Assembly (NCBI GenBank): GCA_948099385.1
Contig: CANUEZ040000116.1
Location: forward strand, 15,969,501 to 16,033,500
Direction: 5' to 3'
Origin: Fasciola hepatica
Lineage: Eukaryota > Platyhelminthes > Trematoda > Plagiorchiida > Fasciolidae
Length of the DNA stretch: 64,000 nucleotides
Shown: positions 22,912 through 33,225 of the stretch, in pieces
Layout of the letters: each line of letters opens with the position of its first letter
Position numbering within the stretch: the stretch's first letter is position 1
Translations under genes and position numbers: made by a program
Notes under the pieces: model-generated
Seen by the model: the letters and a program-made list of their open reading frames with translations, nothing else
Databases searched by the model: none
Told to the model about the DNA's origin: nothing

Positions 22912-23280
22912 GTTAAATATATATAGATATATATATATATATATTTATATAGGTGTATATATATGTGTATATACGGATCTATGCACAAGTAAGTGCATGT
23001 ATATATACACATATACGTACGTATATACACATGTATACGTTTATATACAGATATATATACATGTACTTACGTGTGCATAGATCCGTATACACATATATAT
23101 GTATACCTATAAAAAAATATACACATGTAAATGGATAAATATACAAATATGTACCTACGTGTGCACATATGCTTATAAACATACATATATATTTAAAATA
23201 TATATTTACGTGTGCACATATACATATATATACACATATATGCATTTGTATATATACATATATATATTTATATGGGGAAT
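22912..23280. repeat. AT-rich dinucleotide tract with inverted repeat
   Basis: A TA/TG/CA-rich tract inside the MULE 3' region. About 22958-23007 and 23050-23100 form an imperfect inverted repeat around a GGATCTATGCACA core and could fold into a long hairpin. A similar GTGTGCA-bearing unit recurs near 23158 and 23210, so the tract also has loose tandem structure. All ORFs predicted here are low-complexity Tyr/Ile artefacts. Confidence 0.8.
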
Positions 23281-23527
23281 ACACCATACCTGTCTACATT
23301 ATTTAGGTATACAAATACAGTTGGAGCTTATTCCTTCTTATGATCAATTTACCTGTATAGTTCCCCGTTTTGCTGTACAATTCCAAAATTTGCGTATCGG
23401 TTGCCGTGTACTGTATCTTTGTACAAATTGCTGTACTTTGACCAAAAATGGCAACTAAGTTATGGCGCACCATTCAAATCGACGCCAAATTTTCAAATAA
23501 CGCGCTGTTGGCACACAGAACGCTGCC

Positions 23528-25430
23528 GGCCAAGTTAAATTTGAGCTAGTCGGAGGTAGTAGACTCTTAGTAAAATATTACAAAAAGAGGGACTGTGCAA
23601 CGACAGAATCAAACAGAAATGACGAACGTTCTGTCCACCTTGAGGAAAAAGAAGTTTCCAAGGGAGACATGAACCAGCCATAGCCCTAGTGGCACATTGC
23701 CCGCCGCCAAATTCCGGTAAAGTGCCGATAACAGATGGGCAGAGAAATGACTGAAATTTCAAGAAACGAATGGCGTAGTTCCTTCTCATTCGCTGTATAG
23801 AATGTCAATGCCCTATTTTCATGGTTATTTGTTTCCTTTGATTGCGCTACAAATGCAGTGCCAAATGTTTTAACTGGCTGGGATTTTCCCGGAGGCAGCC
23901 ATTCTGGTCGTGCCTTGTTCGTTAAAGTTAGCGCTACACTCCGTCTGCTTTAGGTGCTGATGATCCGTGCTGGCTGTAAAGTGTTAGTGACATATCAGGT
24001 TATCATTTGCCGATTAGTAAATGATAAGCTGAATAGTAAAACTGCAGTATTGTGCTATAATTTTACTTATAAAATGATGAGGTGTATTTTCCCGATGAAG
24101 TATTTTTCACGTAACTCTTGATAACACCCACGTAGTTTTGCAAAATCCATAACGCTTCGATGTGTTCGTATTGAATTATCCGATATCGTGTGACATCTGT
24201 AGTATGGTTTTCAGTTATTCTATGCTGCTATGCTGCGCTGGTGCTCTGCGTAGTATGGAACGGCTTTGGGTTGGAAATCAGACGACGAAAGGAATGAATT
24301 TGCAGACAAAGAACAAGAAAAATCTTTCGAAGATTACCTTTGTAACGTTCAGCGACCAAGTATCAGCTGAGTCAGTTAAATGCCCAGCGAAGGACTCGTT
24401 CGTATAAAGAGATTGCCTAGGTTGGTTGCGAAGTTGGGCGGCTGGGTGTGGGTGGAGTCTGTGATAACCAAATGGACAGCACATCTGGCGAGGTCGCTGA
24501 AGTGATGGTGGAAGAAATGGCCGGAAATTAACATGTAATCGTTGCGCATATTGTTTGCTTTCAGAAAGGTGGAATGTGATGCACCAAAACGGAAATGGGA
24601 ACTGGGCGACAAGTCAATCTGTGGTGCGTAGCCATGATAGCCGCAGATACGCGGTTTGCAAAGCTGAGTATTTAAATGACAGGCAAGTATTTACGTGATG
24701 ATTATCGCTATCTGAGGGCCGAACATAATGACCACAGAGATGCAAAAATCAAAATTGTCTAGGAGGATTCACCAAGATAGAACACCTGATATGAAGATGC
24801 ACCAAACAACCGATAAGTACGTTTGCGAAGTTGGACGGTGAAGTAGTTGACAGGTAAAATACTGTCTGTTAGTATTCTTTGTAAAAGGTGGGTCATGTGA
24901 TGGCGAAAGATCAAAACGCTGCAATACAGATGTCTCTCAGATCTGAATATATGAGGAGGGCATAAATCTTTGCAAGGTGAGGATATTGCAATGCTACAGC
25001 CGTGTGGGCGAACAGAAGGACTGATGGAGAAAGCGAACTATCACAATATCACCGACTGTTGGGATGCTCTGATGACAAGTATTCCTCAGTGAAATATGCT
25101 GTTTGGACTTTGTGGGACAGAAGTTTATGGCAACAATAAATGTGACCTTTTTCAAATATATTAGTAACTGTGATAAAAAAAGGCGAGTTTCATCTTGGAG
25201 ATTTGTTAAGCTCGCGAATGGGACAAGCGAGTGGTTTGGCACGAATCCTCGGGGAGAAGGATAATGAACGGTAAGCCGAGTACGGAAACGGTCTTTTAAC
25301 CCCGCGATAATTATGTTCCAGGGAAAGCAGTTTTTGCCGGGCGTAGGAGGCGGTAAGTTAAGATGGTCAAGATGGAGACGAGTACGATGAAAAATAGGCG
25401 ATAACTTGGGGAGATAGTTCCATATTTGCC
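23528..25430 (-). mobile_element. Family-C element C3, upstream part of 3' UTR
   Basis: Resumes C3 after the MULE. 23545-23690 matches 40828-40972 of C2 at about 91%. 23691-24248 has no counterpart in C2. 24249-25426 matches 40978-42154 at above 99%. No coding sequence is visible. Similarity fades soon after 25430, so C3 is probably 5'-truncated here. Confidence 0.6.
24249..25426. repeat. 1.18-kb near-identical direct repeat, copy 1
   Basis: Matches 40978-42154 in the same orientation, 16.73 kb apart. Three unrelated ORF translations inside are letter-for-letter the same. The only differences I noticed are single bases near 24303 and 24363. It lies in the 3' UTR of family-C elements, whose flanking parts differ by about 9% or more. 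Confidence 0.85.
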
Positions 25431-26995
25431 AGATTTCGGTTGTTTAAATGTTTTCACCGCAACCGGTTGGGATTAGGATACTTCGGACGATGAGGAATAG
25501 TGAGATAGAAGACATTCTACCGTGTGGTGTGCACAAGTGCAACCCACACGGGATGCGGTAGGTACTTAACTGTGGCTTGGATCAAAACAGCAGGTTGTGC
25601 CGGGAGGTATATTGTAGATATGGGGTCGATGGACTGGGTGAAACGAAAGTGCACCCTTATGGCAGAAAAAACAAATAAAATGAGGCACAGTGGGACAGAA
25701 ACTTCAGAAGGTGCACAGGTGGATGCGTGGCGAGAATAAGGTAAGAGTTGGGTTATAGCAAGGGGGATGTAAAAGCATTAGATGGATCTTATTGTGGTGA
25801 GAGTCAGGGAAGACTTGCTAGGTAAGCCATGTGGGATGTTAATAAATGGAACGGAAGCAGTGAATAACTAATATAGTCTATAACCCTAACTCGCGATGGG
25901 TACTAGCGGCTGCACGATGGTGTGACGCAGTTTTTTACACAACTATGTCACGGTTTCAGGTAATTAGGTGGTTTATTCTAGGGAGGACACAGTGACTAGT
26001 CTTAACAGTGATATAAGCACAAAAAAACTAGGCAACCTGAATTTCGCGTGGGGTGACCTTGACCCTTTTATCTCGACCCCTTATACTGATAGGAAGGGGA
26101 GAAAGCCGGTAAATGGGGTATCGGAAGTCGTGGTGTACACACAGTAGGGTGTCCTGGTAGGCGTATATCGTGTCCTAAAAGGCAGCTTCGGAGGAACTCA
26201 CTTATATTCCTATATTTTCGGTGGTTTTCACCTAAGTGAGGTCTACACATACCCTCTGTCCAGCTGCTTCGAAGCCTCTGAGGTTTCCGCCTGGGCGATC
26301 GGTAGATCCAGGTGACTCTGGATGACAAAACTGATGGTTTTCTGGGAGAAAGGCCACAGGATTCGCCCACGCCCTTTCTACTTCAGTCAGTGAACATGAA
26401 GTAAGCTCGCATTCAGAGGGCTGTCTACGGGGGCCCCTCTAACCAGTTGACAGTGATCTCGCATTTTCACAGATTTCCCGGAGAAGCCCCTGACCGGGTC
26501 CTGGGGGCTGAACTCCGTCGGGGAGCCCGACAACCTGTGCTTGTGAATGGGTCATAGCCAGGAGCCTTTATCAAAGTTTAGGACCTCGGAGGTCACCAGG
26601 GCGCCAAGGAGCGAGTTGAAGGCCTGGCCTGGGTTCTAACTCTTCCAGAATGAGCCTCAGAGCGTTATTCATCTGGAGCTAACTGACTTCGCCCGTAGTT
26701 TCTGAGCCATATCTAGCACCAGTTGGTCAGTGGCCTTCTCTGCAATTTCTCCCATCGCTAAACTCGACAGTGACTTTACCAATAATGCTTTGGGATGGAC
26801 CAGATCCGATTTTGGCGGTACCATTCTCACTTGGAGTGACTCTGAGCAGGTATGCTTCCCACCAGCAACTGAGGCAGTGTCTCCTCTGGACTCGCCCCCT
26901 TGTAGTTTCTGATGGGCTATTTGTCCCCAGAATTCGCCATCCACAGGCCGGCAAACGGCCCTTACCTCGTCCCATTAGGCGCATTCTAGACGAGT
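25431..26995. other. No gene recognised
   Basis: About 1.5 kb between C3 and the next CR1-like relic. Open frames such as 26068-26370 and 26669-26944 show no family motif. The last part (from about 26640) may already be the degraded 5' region of the CR1-like element that follows. Confidence 0.4.
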
Positions 26996-27815
26996 GCGCA
27001 CGCCTTGTCGCCGGATATAGAGCAAGGTCTTGTCCTCGATTCAAAAGACTTCAGGATTATCCGTAACAGGTGCAAAGACCAGACTAAGGCCCATCAAAAA
27101 GCAGTTCAGCAATCTGTACTTGCTCGAGCACGGACCAATAGGGCATTTTTCTTTCAGTGCATGCATCGTTTAAAGGACACTGTTGCGACGACACTTCCTC
27201 TCAAGATCATGCCGGATCCTCAATCACTTCCCCAGCTAAGTAGCCGAGGCCTCCAGCTCCCACTCTCGCAGGGTTTTTGGCTCCATTCCGATATCATCCC
27301 GCCCAGCAGTGCACCCGATATCTTTGGTCATTACCCTTAACCTAGCCACTATTATTATTTGTACTGTTGGACAAGGTTTCCGTCAGCCCAACCAACACTG
27401 CTCCACGGGTCTTGACTTAATCCGCCCCCGCATTCTCAAGAAAACGGCGGACACACTAGCTGCTCTTCATGCACCTCTTTTTGGCGGCTTGTTGAAGGTG
27501 GAGCTTATACCAGCAGCTGGAAAAAGGCAGTCATCGCACCCTCCTGTAAGTAGGGTAGTAGACGTCCTGCCTCTGGTTACAGACCCATTAGTCTGACTGG
27601 TATAATTAGCAAAACTTTCTAGCGAATACTCAACAGAGCAGTTCCTTCGAATCGGCATACAAACAGGATCCTCTCCCCGTCCCAACATGGGTTTCCTCCA
27701 GGCAGATAATGCATCTCCAACATTCCTACTGTCTTGGATAGTCTGATAAAAGCCTACGATGATGGCCAGCTCTCACACCCTGTATTCGTCGATTTTGTTA
27801 AGGTCTTTGTCAATT

Positions 27816-28185
27816 CCAGCCAGCGGAAAGTTCGAGCGACGCAATCCAAAACAAAGTTCATTCCAAATAGCCGCGGTACTATATGCAACAAATTAAGTAA
27901 TTTTACAGTGACCACACCTCAATGTTATTCCATCTTGGCCCTTATGTTCCAAATTGAACAACAAATCAACAACTGCAGAAGAATTACAGGAAAAGATTAG
28001 AAACAGGATGATATTACCGAATACAATCACTACAGAGTTCAAGCTGGTCTACTCACTCCCAATGCGATGGTGGGGGTCCGATTGGTGACAAAGACTTAGA
28101 GCGACTAAACAAATGTTCGGAGCTCCGGTGAAGATGGTTCACACAAATGAAGTACTGTCTGTAAAGTGGATGTAGATTAATGAAA
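27816..28185 (+). repeat. Dispersed repeat interrupting a CR1-like RT
   Basis: The RT reading frame (DFVKVF...) breaks at about 27815 and resumes with TAFDKVPH at about 28200. The middle matches 8738-9060 of the right palindrome arm (for example CCGAATACAGTCGC-like and GGGGTCCGAT blocks). This is the plus-orientation copy of the roughly 300-bp repeat. No clear target duplication was found. Confidence 0.5.
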
Positions 28186-28668
28186 CAGGGATTTCTCAAC
28201 CCCCTTACAGCCTTCGACAAGGTCCCACATGTCCCTCTCCTTTGTAGGCAGCGAACATACGGGATAACGGACTCCGTGTTAGACATCCTACACTGCTTTC
28301 TTAGGAGCCGCACCCCAGTAATAAAGTTGTGGAATGTTTTTTCTCAACCTGCCTCAGTAATAACTGGTGTGCCACAAGGATCGGCCTCGGGTCCACTTGT
28401 GTTCTTCACCCACATAAAGGATCTTTCGACATTCCTTCCTGAGAACATTTCTATGTATACAGACGATGTAACCCTCCGGACCTCAAGCGCCGGGAACCCG
28501 CAAATTGCAATGGATGAAACCAAACGTTGGTTTAAGGAATGGGATTTCCCAGGTAGTGACGACAAAAGCTCGAGCGTGTCTTTTAACAAAGAGACTGGCC
28601 ACACGTTCTCCAGTAATAGAGCTACTATCCCTCCGACGGTCGGCCGACATAAGGAGCTGGGTTTCTGA
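28180..28668 (+). pseudogene. CR1-like reverse transcriptase, palm region
   Basis: 162 open codons holding the core of a non-LTR RT: TAFDKVPH with the first catalytic Asp, YGITDSVLD, RTPVIK, GVPQGSASGPLVFF, and MYTDDVTL, where the usual Ala of YADD is Thr. The following RWFKEWDF-like stretch and FNKETGH fit the region after the catalytic box. The fingers domain upstream is separated by a 370-bp insertion. Confidence 0.75.
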
Positions 28669-29203
28669 TTAGACTGTGGCCTGTCTTTCTCCCACCATCA
28701 CCAACTCGCAAACAGACCTGCCTTTGGAGTTCCAAATTTGATTCAAAGGCCCCACCCCCACCCCGGGAATTTTTATGGGTGATTTTCCCTTAGTTTTTGG
28801 TACGTATATCTGTCCTCTGCTGGAATGCGGAAGTCGGATTATGCACTCTGTTCTTGTCCAAGATCGTGGGATCTTAGAAGGGGTTCAGAGAGCTTCCAAC
28901 AAACCAGCATCGGGTCTGTCCCACCTGCCTCGTCCCGTCTGCCTCTCACTCCTCTGTCTATATGTCCTTGACTTAGGAATCGTAGGAGACTATCAGTTTT
29001 TGATGTGTTTACCTTTTTGATTCAGATCAGAGCGATTACTTCCAGCCCCTTCTCCCCGTGGTCACAGCAGAACAATTTTTAAACCTAGACCACGAACGTC
29101 TCTACGAATTAACTTTTTTAGCTATGGGGTTGCTAGTCTGTGGAGCTGAAGTGGTGGTCATCTTCGTTCATACTTTTACCACATTTATTGTATAACTGAA
29201 CGC

Positions 29204-29454
29204 TGACTGCCAAGCGCGGTTGACATTTGGCCGTTGCTCTTGCGCACGCTCTCACGCACGCTCCCAAATACACGCTAACCACTATATCTCTCAATCGCCT
29301 TCTCGTTCTCACGAGCCGTAGAGAATACCGTTTTGGTTAACATATTCGTGTAGTGCCGAGCATTAGACTAAGTTGCAAGTGGTCCACGCAGTACAAAGGA
29401 CCGGAGCACGCGTTTACTAAGAAAATCGCGAAGTAGGGTCCAACTAACTTTACA
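29204..29454 (+). mobile_element. 5' LTR of gypsy-1 (CsRn1-like)
   Basis: 251 bp, TGACTGCC...TTACA, matching the solo LTR at 5393-5643. It is followed one base later by a primer-binding site and, in the right order, by gag, protease, RT, RNase H and integrase relics. No matching 3' LTR was identified; gypsy-1 appears cut near 47135. Confidence 0.7.
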
Positions 29455-29455
29455 A

Positions 29456-29473
29456 TGGGTGAGCCCGATGTGA
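29456..29473 (+). promoter_or_regulatory. Putative primer-binding site (tRNA-Trp type) of gypsy-1
   Basis: TGGGTGAGCCCGATGTGA lies one base after the LTR end. It resembles the tRNA-Trp-complementary primer site reported for CsRn1/Kabuki-group gypsy elements (TGGTGACCCCGACGTGA) with a few differences. Position and sequence both fit; the match is from memory of the group, not a search. Confidence 0.6.
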
Positions 29474-29755
29474 TCCCCAGGTCACGTGAGTTTCCCTGTT
29501 TTCTACCGTTCAAGGTCTCTTCCGCGTATGTTTCTGTGTGTTTTATTGTTTCCCTATCTGTTGATTTCTCAGTCAATTTACCAAATAATTTTTTATTGTC
29601 CATACATATTTTTGGTGCCTAGGTCTTCGCGATTTTTTTCTTCCTAAGATTATATTTCCCCATTCGTCGTTGATTTCTTTTCCCGTTTGTATTCGATAAA
29701 GTAATCGCTGTCTGCTGAACAGAAACCCTGCTCAGACCCCACTGTTGGGGCGATC

Positions 29756-30460
29756 ATGCTGCACATACCGGCACTCACGTCTGCTGATCCAGAACTCCGG
29801 TTCACGCTAGTCAAGTTAGAATTCGAAAACTGCTGTATGACCAGTGACGCCAGCCGTTTCAGGTGGGTAGCAGGCCGCCTCCCGCCGGAGGTCACGATGC
29901 AAGTAAGGGACGTAATAATCTCTTCCCGAAGCTACGGGGCTTCGAGGGAGGCCGTCATTGCCTGCACGACCCCAAAGCACGACTAATGTATGCAACAACT
30001 TCAAAACGTTGAGCTTGGAAGCAGAAAACCCTCCGAACTGCTGCGTCAGATGCAGCGCTTGAGAGCGCTTGACAGTGGGCGAGGACCCGCTCTCAAGGGA
30101 ACTTTGGCTGCAACGTTTGCCGCATAACATTCCAGTTTTACTAAGTGCCACGCGCAAATGCTCGCTGGAGGAAACCGCAGCAAAAGATGATTTTACGTCA
30201 TGATACAACTCCACTGTAGCTGGAGTAGCCAGGTCTTCCACCACAACTGTGCCTGCTCTGCCAACATCTAACGACCTCGCGCCAGTTTTTTCTAGAATTG
30301 ACGCGAGCCTGCAACGCCTAGCAGTTAGAAGAAGTGGGTCACAGGGGCTGCACCGCGCACGCTCACCTAGGCTCCATAGTCCGTCATTGCGACGACGTTT
30401 CGGCTCTTCAAAAGAAGGGTATTGTAAATAACACAGTCGCTTTGGAGAGGGAGCCAAACG
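29756..30460 (+). pseudogene. gypsy-1 gag relic
   Basis: Opens with an LHIPALTSADPELRF stretch typical of CsRn1-like capsid starts. Shifted frames continue through an LWLQRLPHN block near 30100, SLEETAAK near 30160, VPALPTSNDLAPVFSRID near 30250 and an EGYCK...HSRFGE...CEPRC-like residue pattern near 30415-30475, where CsRn1-group gags carry a C-x-H-type zinc motif in place of a CCHC knuckle. Several stops. The capsid would package element RNA; this copy cannot encode one. Confidence 0.65.
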
Positions 30461-30589
30461 ATGCGAACCACGGTGTACGTTTCCCGGTGCCCATCAGGGA
30501 AACTAACCCCCCGGTCCCTGGTGGCGTCCCACGAAGCCGGGTATCAAACCAACAGTCGTCTTCTGAAAGTAAGGAACATCATTCCAAAT

Positions 30590-32312
30590 AACCTATTCCC
30601 TGTAGATACCGGTGCCGAAGTGAGCATCCTCCCCGGAGCGAAAGGCGGCAATAGCACATCGCAGGCCCAAACACTACACGCTGCCAATAGCACGGCCATC
30701 CCAACGTTTGGCCAGCGGTCGCTCACCTTAAACTTAGGTTTAAAGCGTAATTTTCGTTGAGCATTCATCATCGCCGACGTCCCGTACCCAATTCTAGGCA
30801 TTGACTCCCTGCAACACTTCGACTTGTTAGTTGATGCACGGAGCCGCAAAGTGGTGTATCGTGAGACCACTCTCGCTGTTGCGGGTTATAATTCGCCAGT
30901 GAATCACTTCACGCCTTTTTACGTCCAACCACCGGCACACCAACCTTATAGCGAACTCATCGCCGCCTACCCAGCCATGTTTCGGCAGGCCGGGCCTCTC
31001 CCAGCAGTGATCACCAGTGTCACTCACTATATCGATACTGAAGGACCCCCCGCGTTCAGTAGGCCGCGTCGATTAGCCCCGGACAAGCTTCGTGTTGCAC
31101 GGGCTGAATTCGAACATATGCTGGGACTGCGCATAATACGCCCTTCTAGTAGCCCTTTGGCTTCGCCTCTTCATATGGTCTCTAAATCTAGCGGCGACTG
31201 GCGACCCTGTGGTGATTACAGAACACCTAACAAAGTCACCGTCCCTGACCAAATACCCGATTCCCCATACACAGGACCTTATCTCGTCTTTATCAGGTTG
31301 CTCCGTCTTCAGCCGTATCGATTTAGTTCGTGCGTACAACCAGATCCCGGTAGTAGAGGCCAATATCCCTAAAACTGCCGCCATTACGCCTCTCGGGTGG
31401 TTTGGGTTTCTGCAAATGCCGTTTGGACTCAGCAATGCAGCCCAGACCCTTCAGCGGTTCACGCACGGGGCAACTTGTGGTTTGGAAAATGTCTACGTAT
31501 ACATGGATGATATTTTGGTGGCTAGTTCTTCGGAGCAAGAGCAAGAGCACATTGCACATTTACGAGCACTTTCCGAACGCCTTAGCCAGCACGGCGTTAC
31601 GATCAATATCGCGAAATGCGAATTAGGCCGGTCTGATATCACTTTCATAGGACATTCTATTTCATCCTCGGGTATCCGCCCTCTGTCAGATAAAGTTTCC
31701 GCTATTCGCGACTACCCTGAACCCCAATCTTTTCGTCAATTGCGTCAGTTTGCCGGCCTGGTGAATTTCTATCGCCGATTTATTCCTCACTGTGCGGAAA
31801 TTATGCAACCCCTCACTGACCTGTTGCGCGGAGGTAAGCGGAAATTCGTGCCTCCCGACACGGCACAAGTCGCATTTGTCTTGGTCAAAGATGCTGTCGC
31901 CAACACAGCACTCCTTACCCAACACGACCCTTTGGCTCCTGTTCCGGCACTGACGGGTGCTTCGGACACAGCGATTGGAGCAGTACTGCAACAGTCCGTA
32001 GACGATCCTTGGCAACCTCAAGCATTCTTCTCCAAGCGCCTACAACCCGCCGAATCTAGGTACAGCACATTCGGTAGGGAGTTATTAGCCATCTACCTGG
32101 GAATCCGTCATTTTCGACATGCACTCGAAGGCCGTTCGTTCACGGTGTTTACAGAACACAAGCCTTTGGTTTACGCACTAAAGTCAGCTTCGGATCGATA
32201 CTCATCACGCGAGATTCGCCATTTACACTTTGTCTCACAGTTTACTGTGGACATACGACACGTCTCTGAAGTACTTAATCCCGTCGCCGACGCCTTATCA
32301 CGCGTACATTAA
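30590..32312 (+). pseudogene. gypsy-1 protease, reverse transcriptase and RNase H
   Basis: Protease: FPVDTGAEVSILPG at about 30595 with the DTG active site. RT: SGDWRPCGDYR near 31190, then a frame change, then SVFSRIDLVRAYNQIP near 31300, LQMPFGLSNAAQT near 31410, and VYMDDILVASS near 31500 with an intact YMDD. RNase H: SDTAIGAVL (31965), GRELLAIY (32075), FTEHKPLVY (32145) and NPVADALSR (32280). In the TDHKPL position the catalytic Asp is Glu. The 367-codon frame 31209-32312 is open, but three frames are needed for the whole polyprotein. Confidence 0.85.
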
Positions 32313-32318
32313 TTAAGT

Positions 32319-32739
32319 ATGTCACTGACGCCTAACATCGACTTGGATGCAATGGCACAGGCCCAAATTATGGACCCCGACACAGAACAACTTCGACAAA
32401 ACGGTTCTTTGAGCTTAACCACAGTACCTAACCCAACTTCCCAGAATACCATCCTGTGCGATGTTTCACATGGAAGCCCTGGGCTACTGGTTTCTGATGC
32501 CCACCTTTATCCTACTTTCCTGACACTCCATAATCTGGCTCACGCGAGTGTGGCTGCCTCGATGAAACCGATAACTGAGCGTTTTGTTTGGCACAAAGTC
32601 AAACGAGATGTCCGTCAATGGGCTCGTGCTTGTCTGCAGTGTCAACGTGTTAAGACCCATAGGCACACTAAGGCGGCGTTAGCCAGGTTCCCAGAACCTG
32701 AAACACATTTTCATCATGTGCACATCGATCTCGTAGGAC
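32319..32739 (+). pseudogene. gypsy-1 integrase N-terminal part
   Basis: Continues pol after a stop. The H2C2 zinc-binding domain is clear: LHNLAHAS (His pair) and ACLQCQR (Cys pair) at about 32525-32640. HHVHIDLVG near 32715 gives the first Asp of the DDE core. The frame is cut by the solo BEL LTR at 32740. The core resumes at 33109 and, after much rearrangement, at 40375 and 47052. Confidence 0.8.
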
Positions 32740-33108
32740 TGTAACGAACGTCTGAGCAATGCGTAGCCAAATTCGCAACGGATCCCGAAATCAAAAGACG
32801 ATTATCCGCGATATTCTACGATACTAGATTATTTCATGAACAATGACATCAAAAATATGCAAACCTCAATAATACGATCGCAAGGACTCAACAACGAGAA
32901 ACCGAATAGCAGCGTGTGGGCAAGCAGCACGTGCGTCACACAGGTCCTGATTAAGGATGTGCAAAAGTAGCGATCTTGGCGCGAACAAACAACAATTGGT
33001 CAATAGAGACAACCAGTTCGTAAAGACGCGTCAATAGTGTAGGCAAATGAGTGGTGTTGGGAAAAACACTGAATCGCAAGGGTTTAGGGGGATTTTCCGG
33101 TTGGTACA
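32740..33108 (-). mobile_element. Solo BEL/Pao LTR in gypsy-1 integrase, copy 1
   Basis: 369 bp starting TGTAACGAACG and ending TTGGTACA. It matches the left LTR of element B (49174-49549) at about 96% and the right one less well. It is flanked by AGGAC on both sides (32735-32739 and 33109-33113), the 5-bp target duplication expected for BEL/Pao. Removing one AGGAC plus the LTR restores the gypsy reading frame across DLVG-GPLPPS. Orientation is given as for elements A and B. Confidence 0.85.
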
Positions 33109-33225
33109 AGGACCACTTCCACCTTCTCTTGGTACGTTTACATACTCACATGCGTGTATTGTTTTACTCGCTGGCCGTAGGCCATTCCTATCCCTCGTCC
33201 CACGTCGGAAGAGGCCGCGGAAGCC
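33109..33225 (+). pseudogene. gypsy-1 integrase core fragment
   Basis: Resumes the integrase after the solo LTR with PLPPSLGTFTYS-like residues and a broken CVDR-W region. It ends where the internal sequence of BEL A begins. The same stretch recurs at 40375-40491, where it continues into the second Asp region. Confidence 0.7.

Larger units (their letters stand above)
20370..23527 (+). mobile_element. Mutator-like (MULE) transposon inserted in C3
   Basis: A 3.16-kb element containing a MULE transposase relic. It is bounded by GGCCAAATT (20361-20369) and GGCCAAGTT (23528-23536), which differ at one of nine bases and fit the 8-11-bp target duplications known for MULEs. The related C2 sequence at about 40820-40850 lacks the insert and has one GGCCA-like site, so it serves as a paralogous empty site. 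Terminal inverted repeats are weak: GGCGTTATT at the left, and GGCAGCGTT when the right end is reversed. Confidence 0.7.
27000..28800 (+). mobile_element. Decayed CR1-like non-LTR element
   Basis: Pieces in order on the plus strand: an NRAFFFQCMHRLKD stretch before RT (about 27140), PRILKKTADTLA (about 27425), a broken NYRPISL-like region (27590), a QHGFPPGR remnant (about 27690), then a break at about 27816-28185 filled by another repeat, then TAFDKVPHVPLL (28205), GVPQGSASGPLVFF (28370) and MYTDDVTL (28455, for YADD). It is the same general family as the palindrome relics. Multiple stops and the insertion make it inactive. Confidence 0.75.
32488..33225. repeat. 738-bp direct repeat flanking BEL A, left copy
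   Basis: Matches 39754-40491 at a constant offset of 7266 with about three differences. It consists of gypsy-1 integrase, the solo BEL LTR with both AGGAC duplications, then more integrase. The left copy continues leftward as normal gypsy; the right copy continues rightward as normal gypsy. The unit therefore looks like one gypsy segment duplicated around BEL A. Confidence 0.9.

Noticed and set aside
22848..23458. Tyr/Ile/His-rich ORFs on both strands, which could suggest a membrane protein
   Set aside because: All arise from the AT-rich dinucleotide tract; both strands are open for the same reason.
24278..25242. Three ORFs preserved identically at 41007-41971
   Set aside because: Conservation is at the DNA level, in all frames and noncoding parts. 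It reflects the 1.18-kb repeat, not coding selection.
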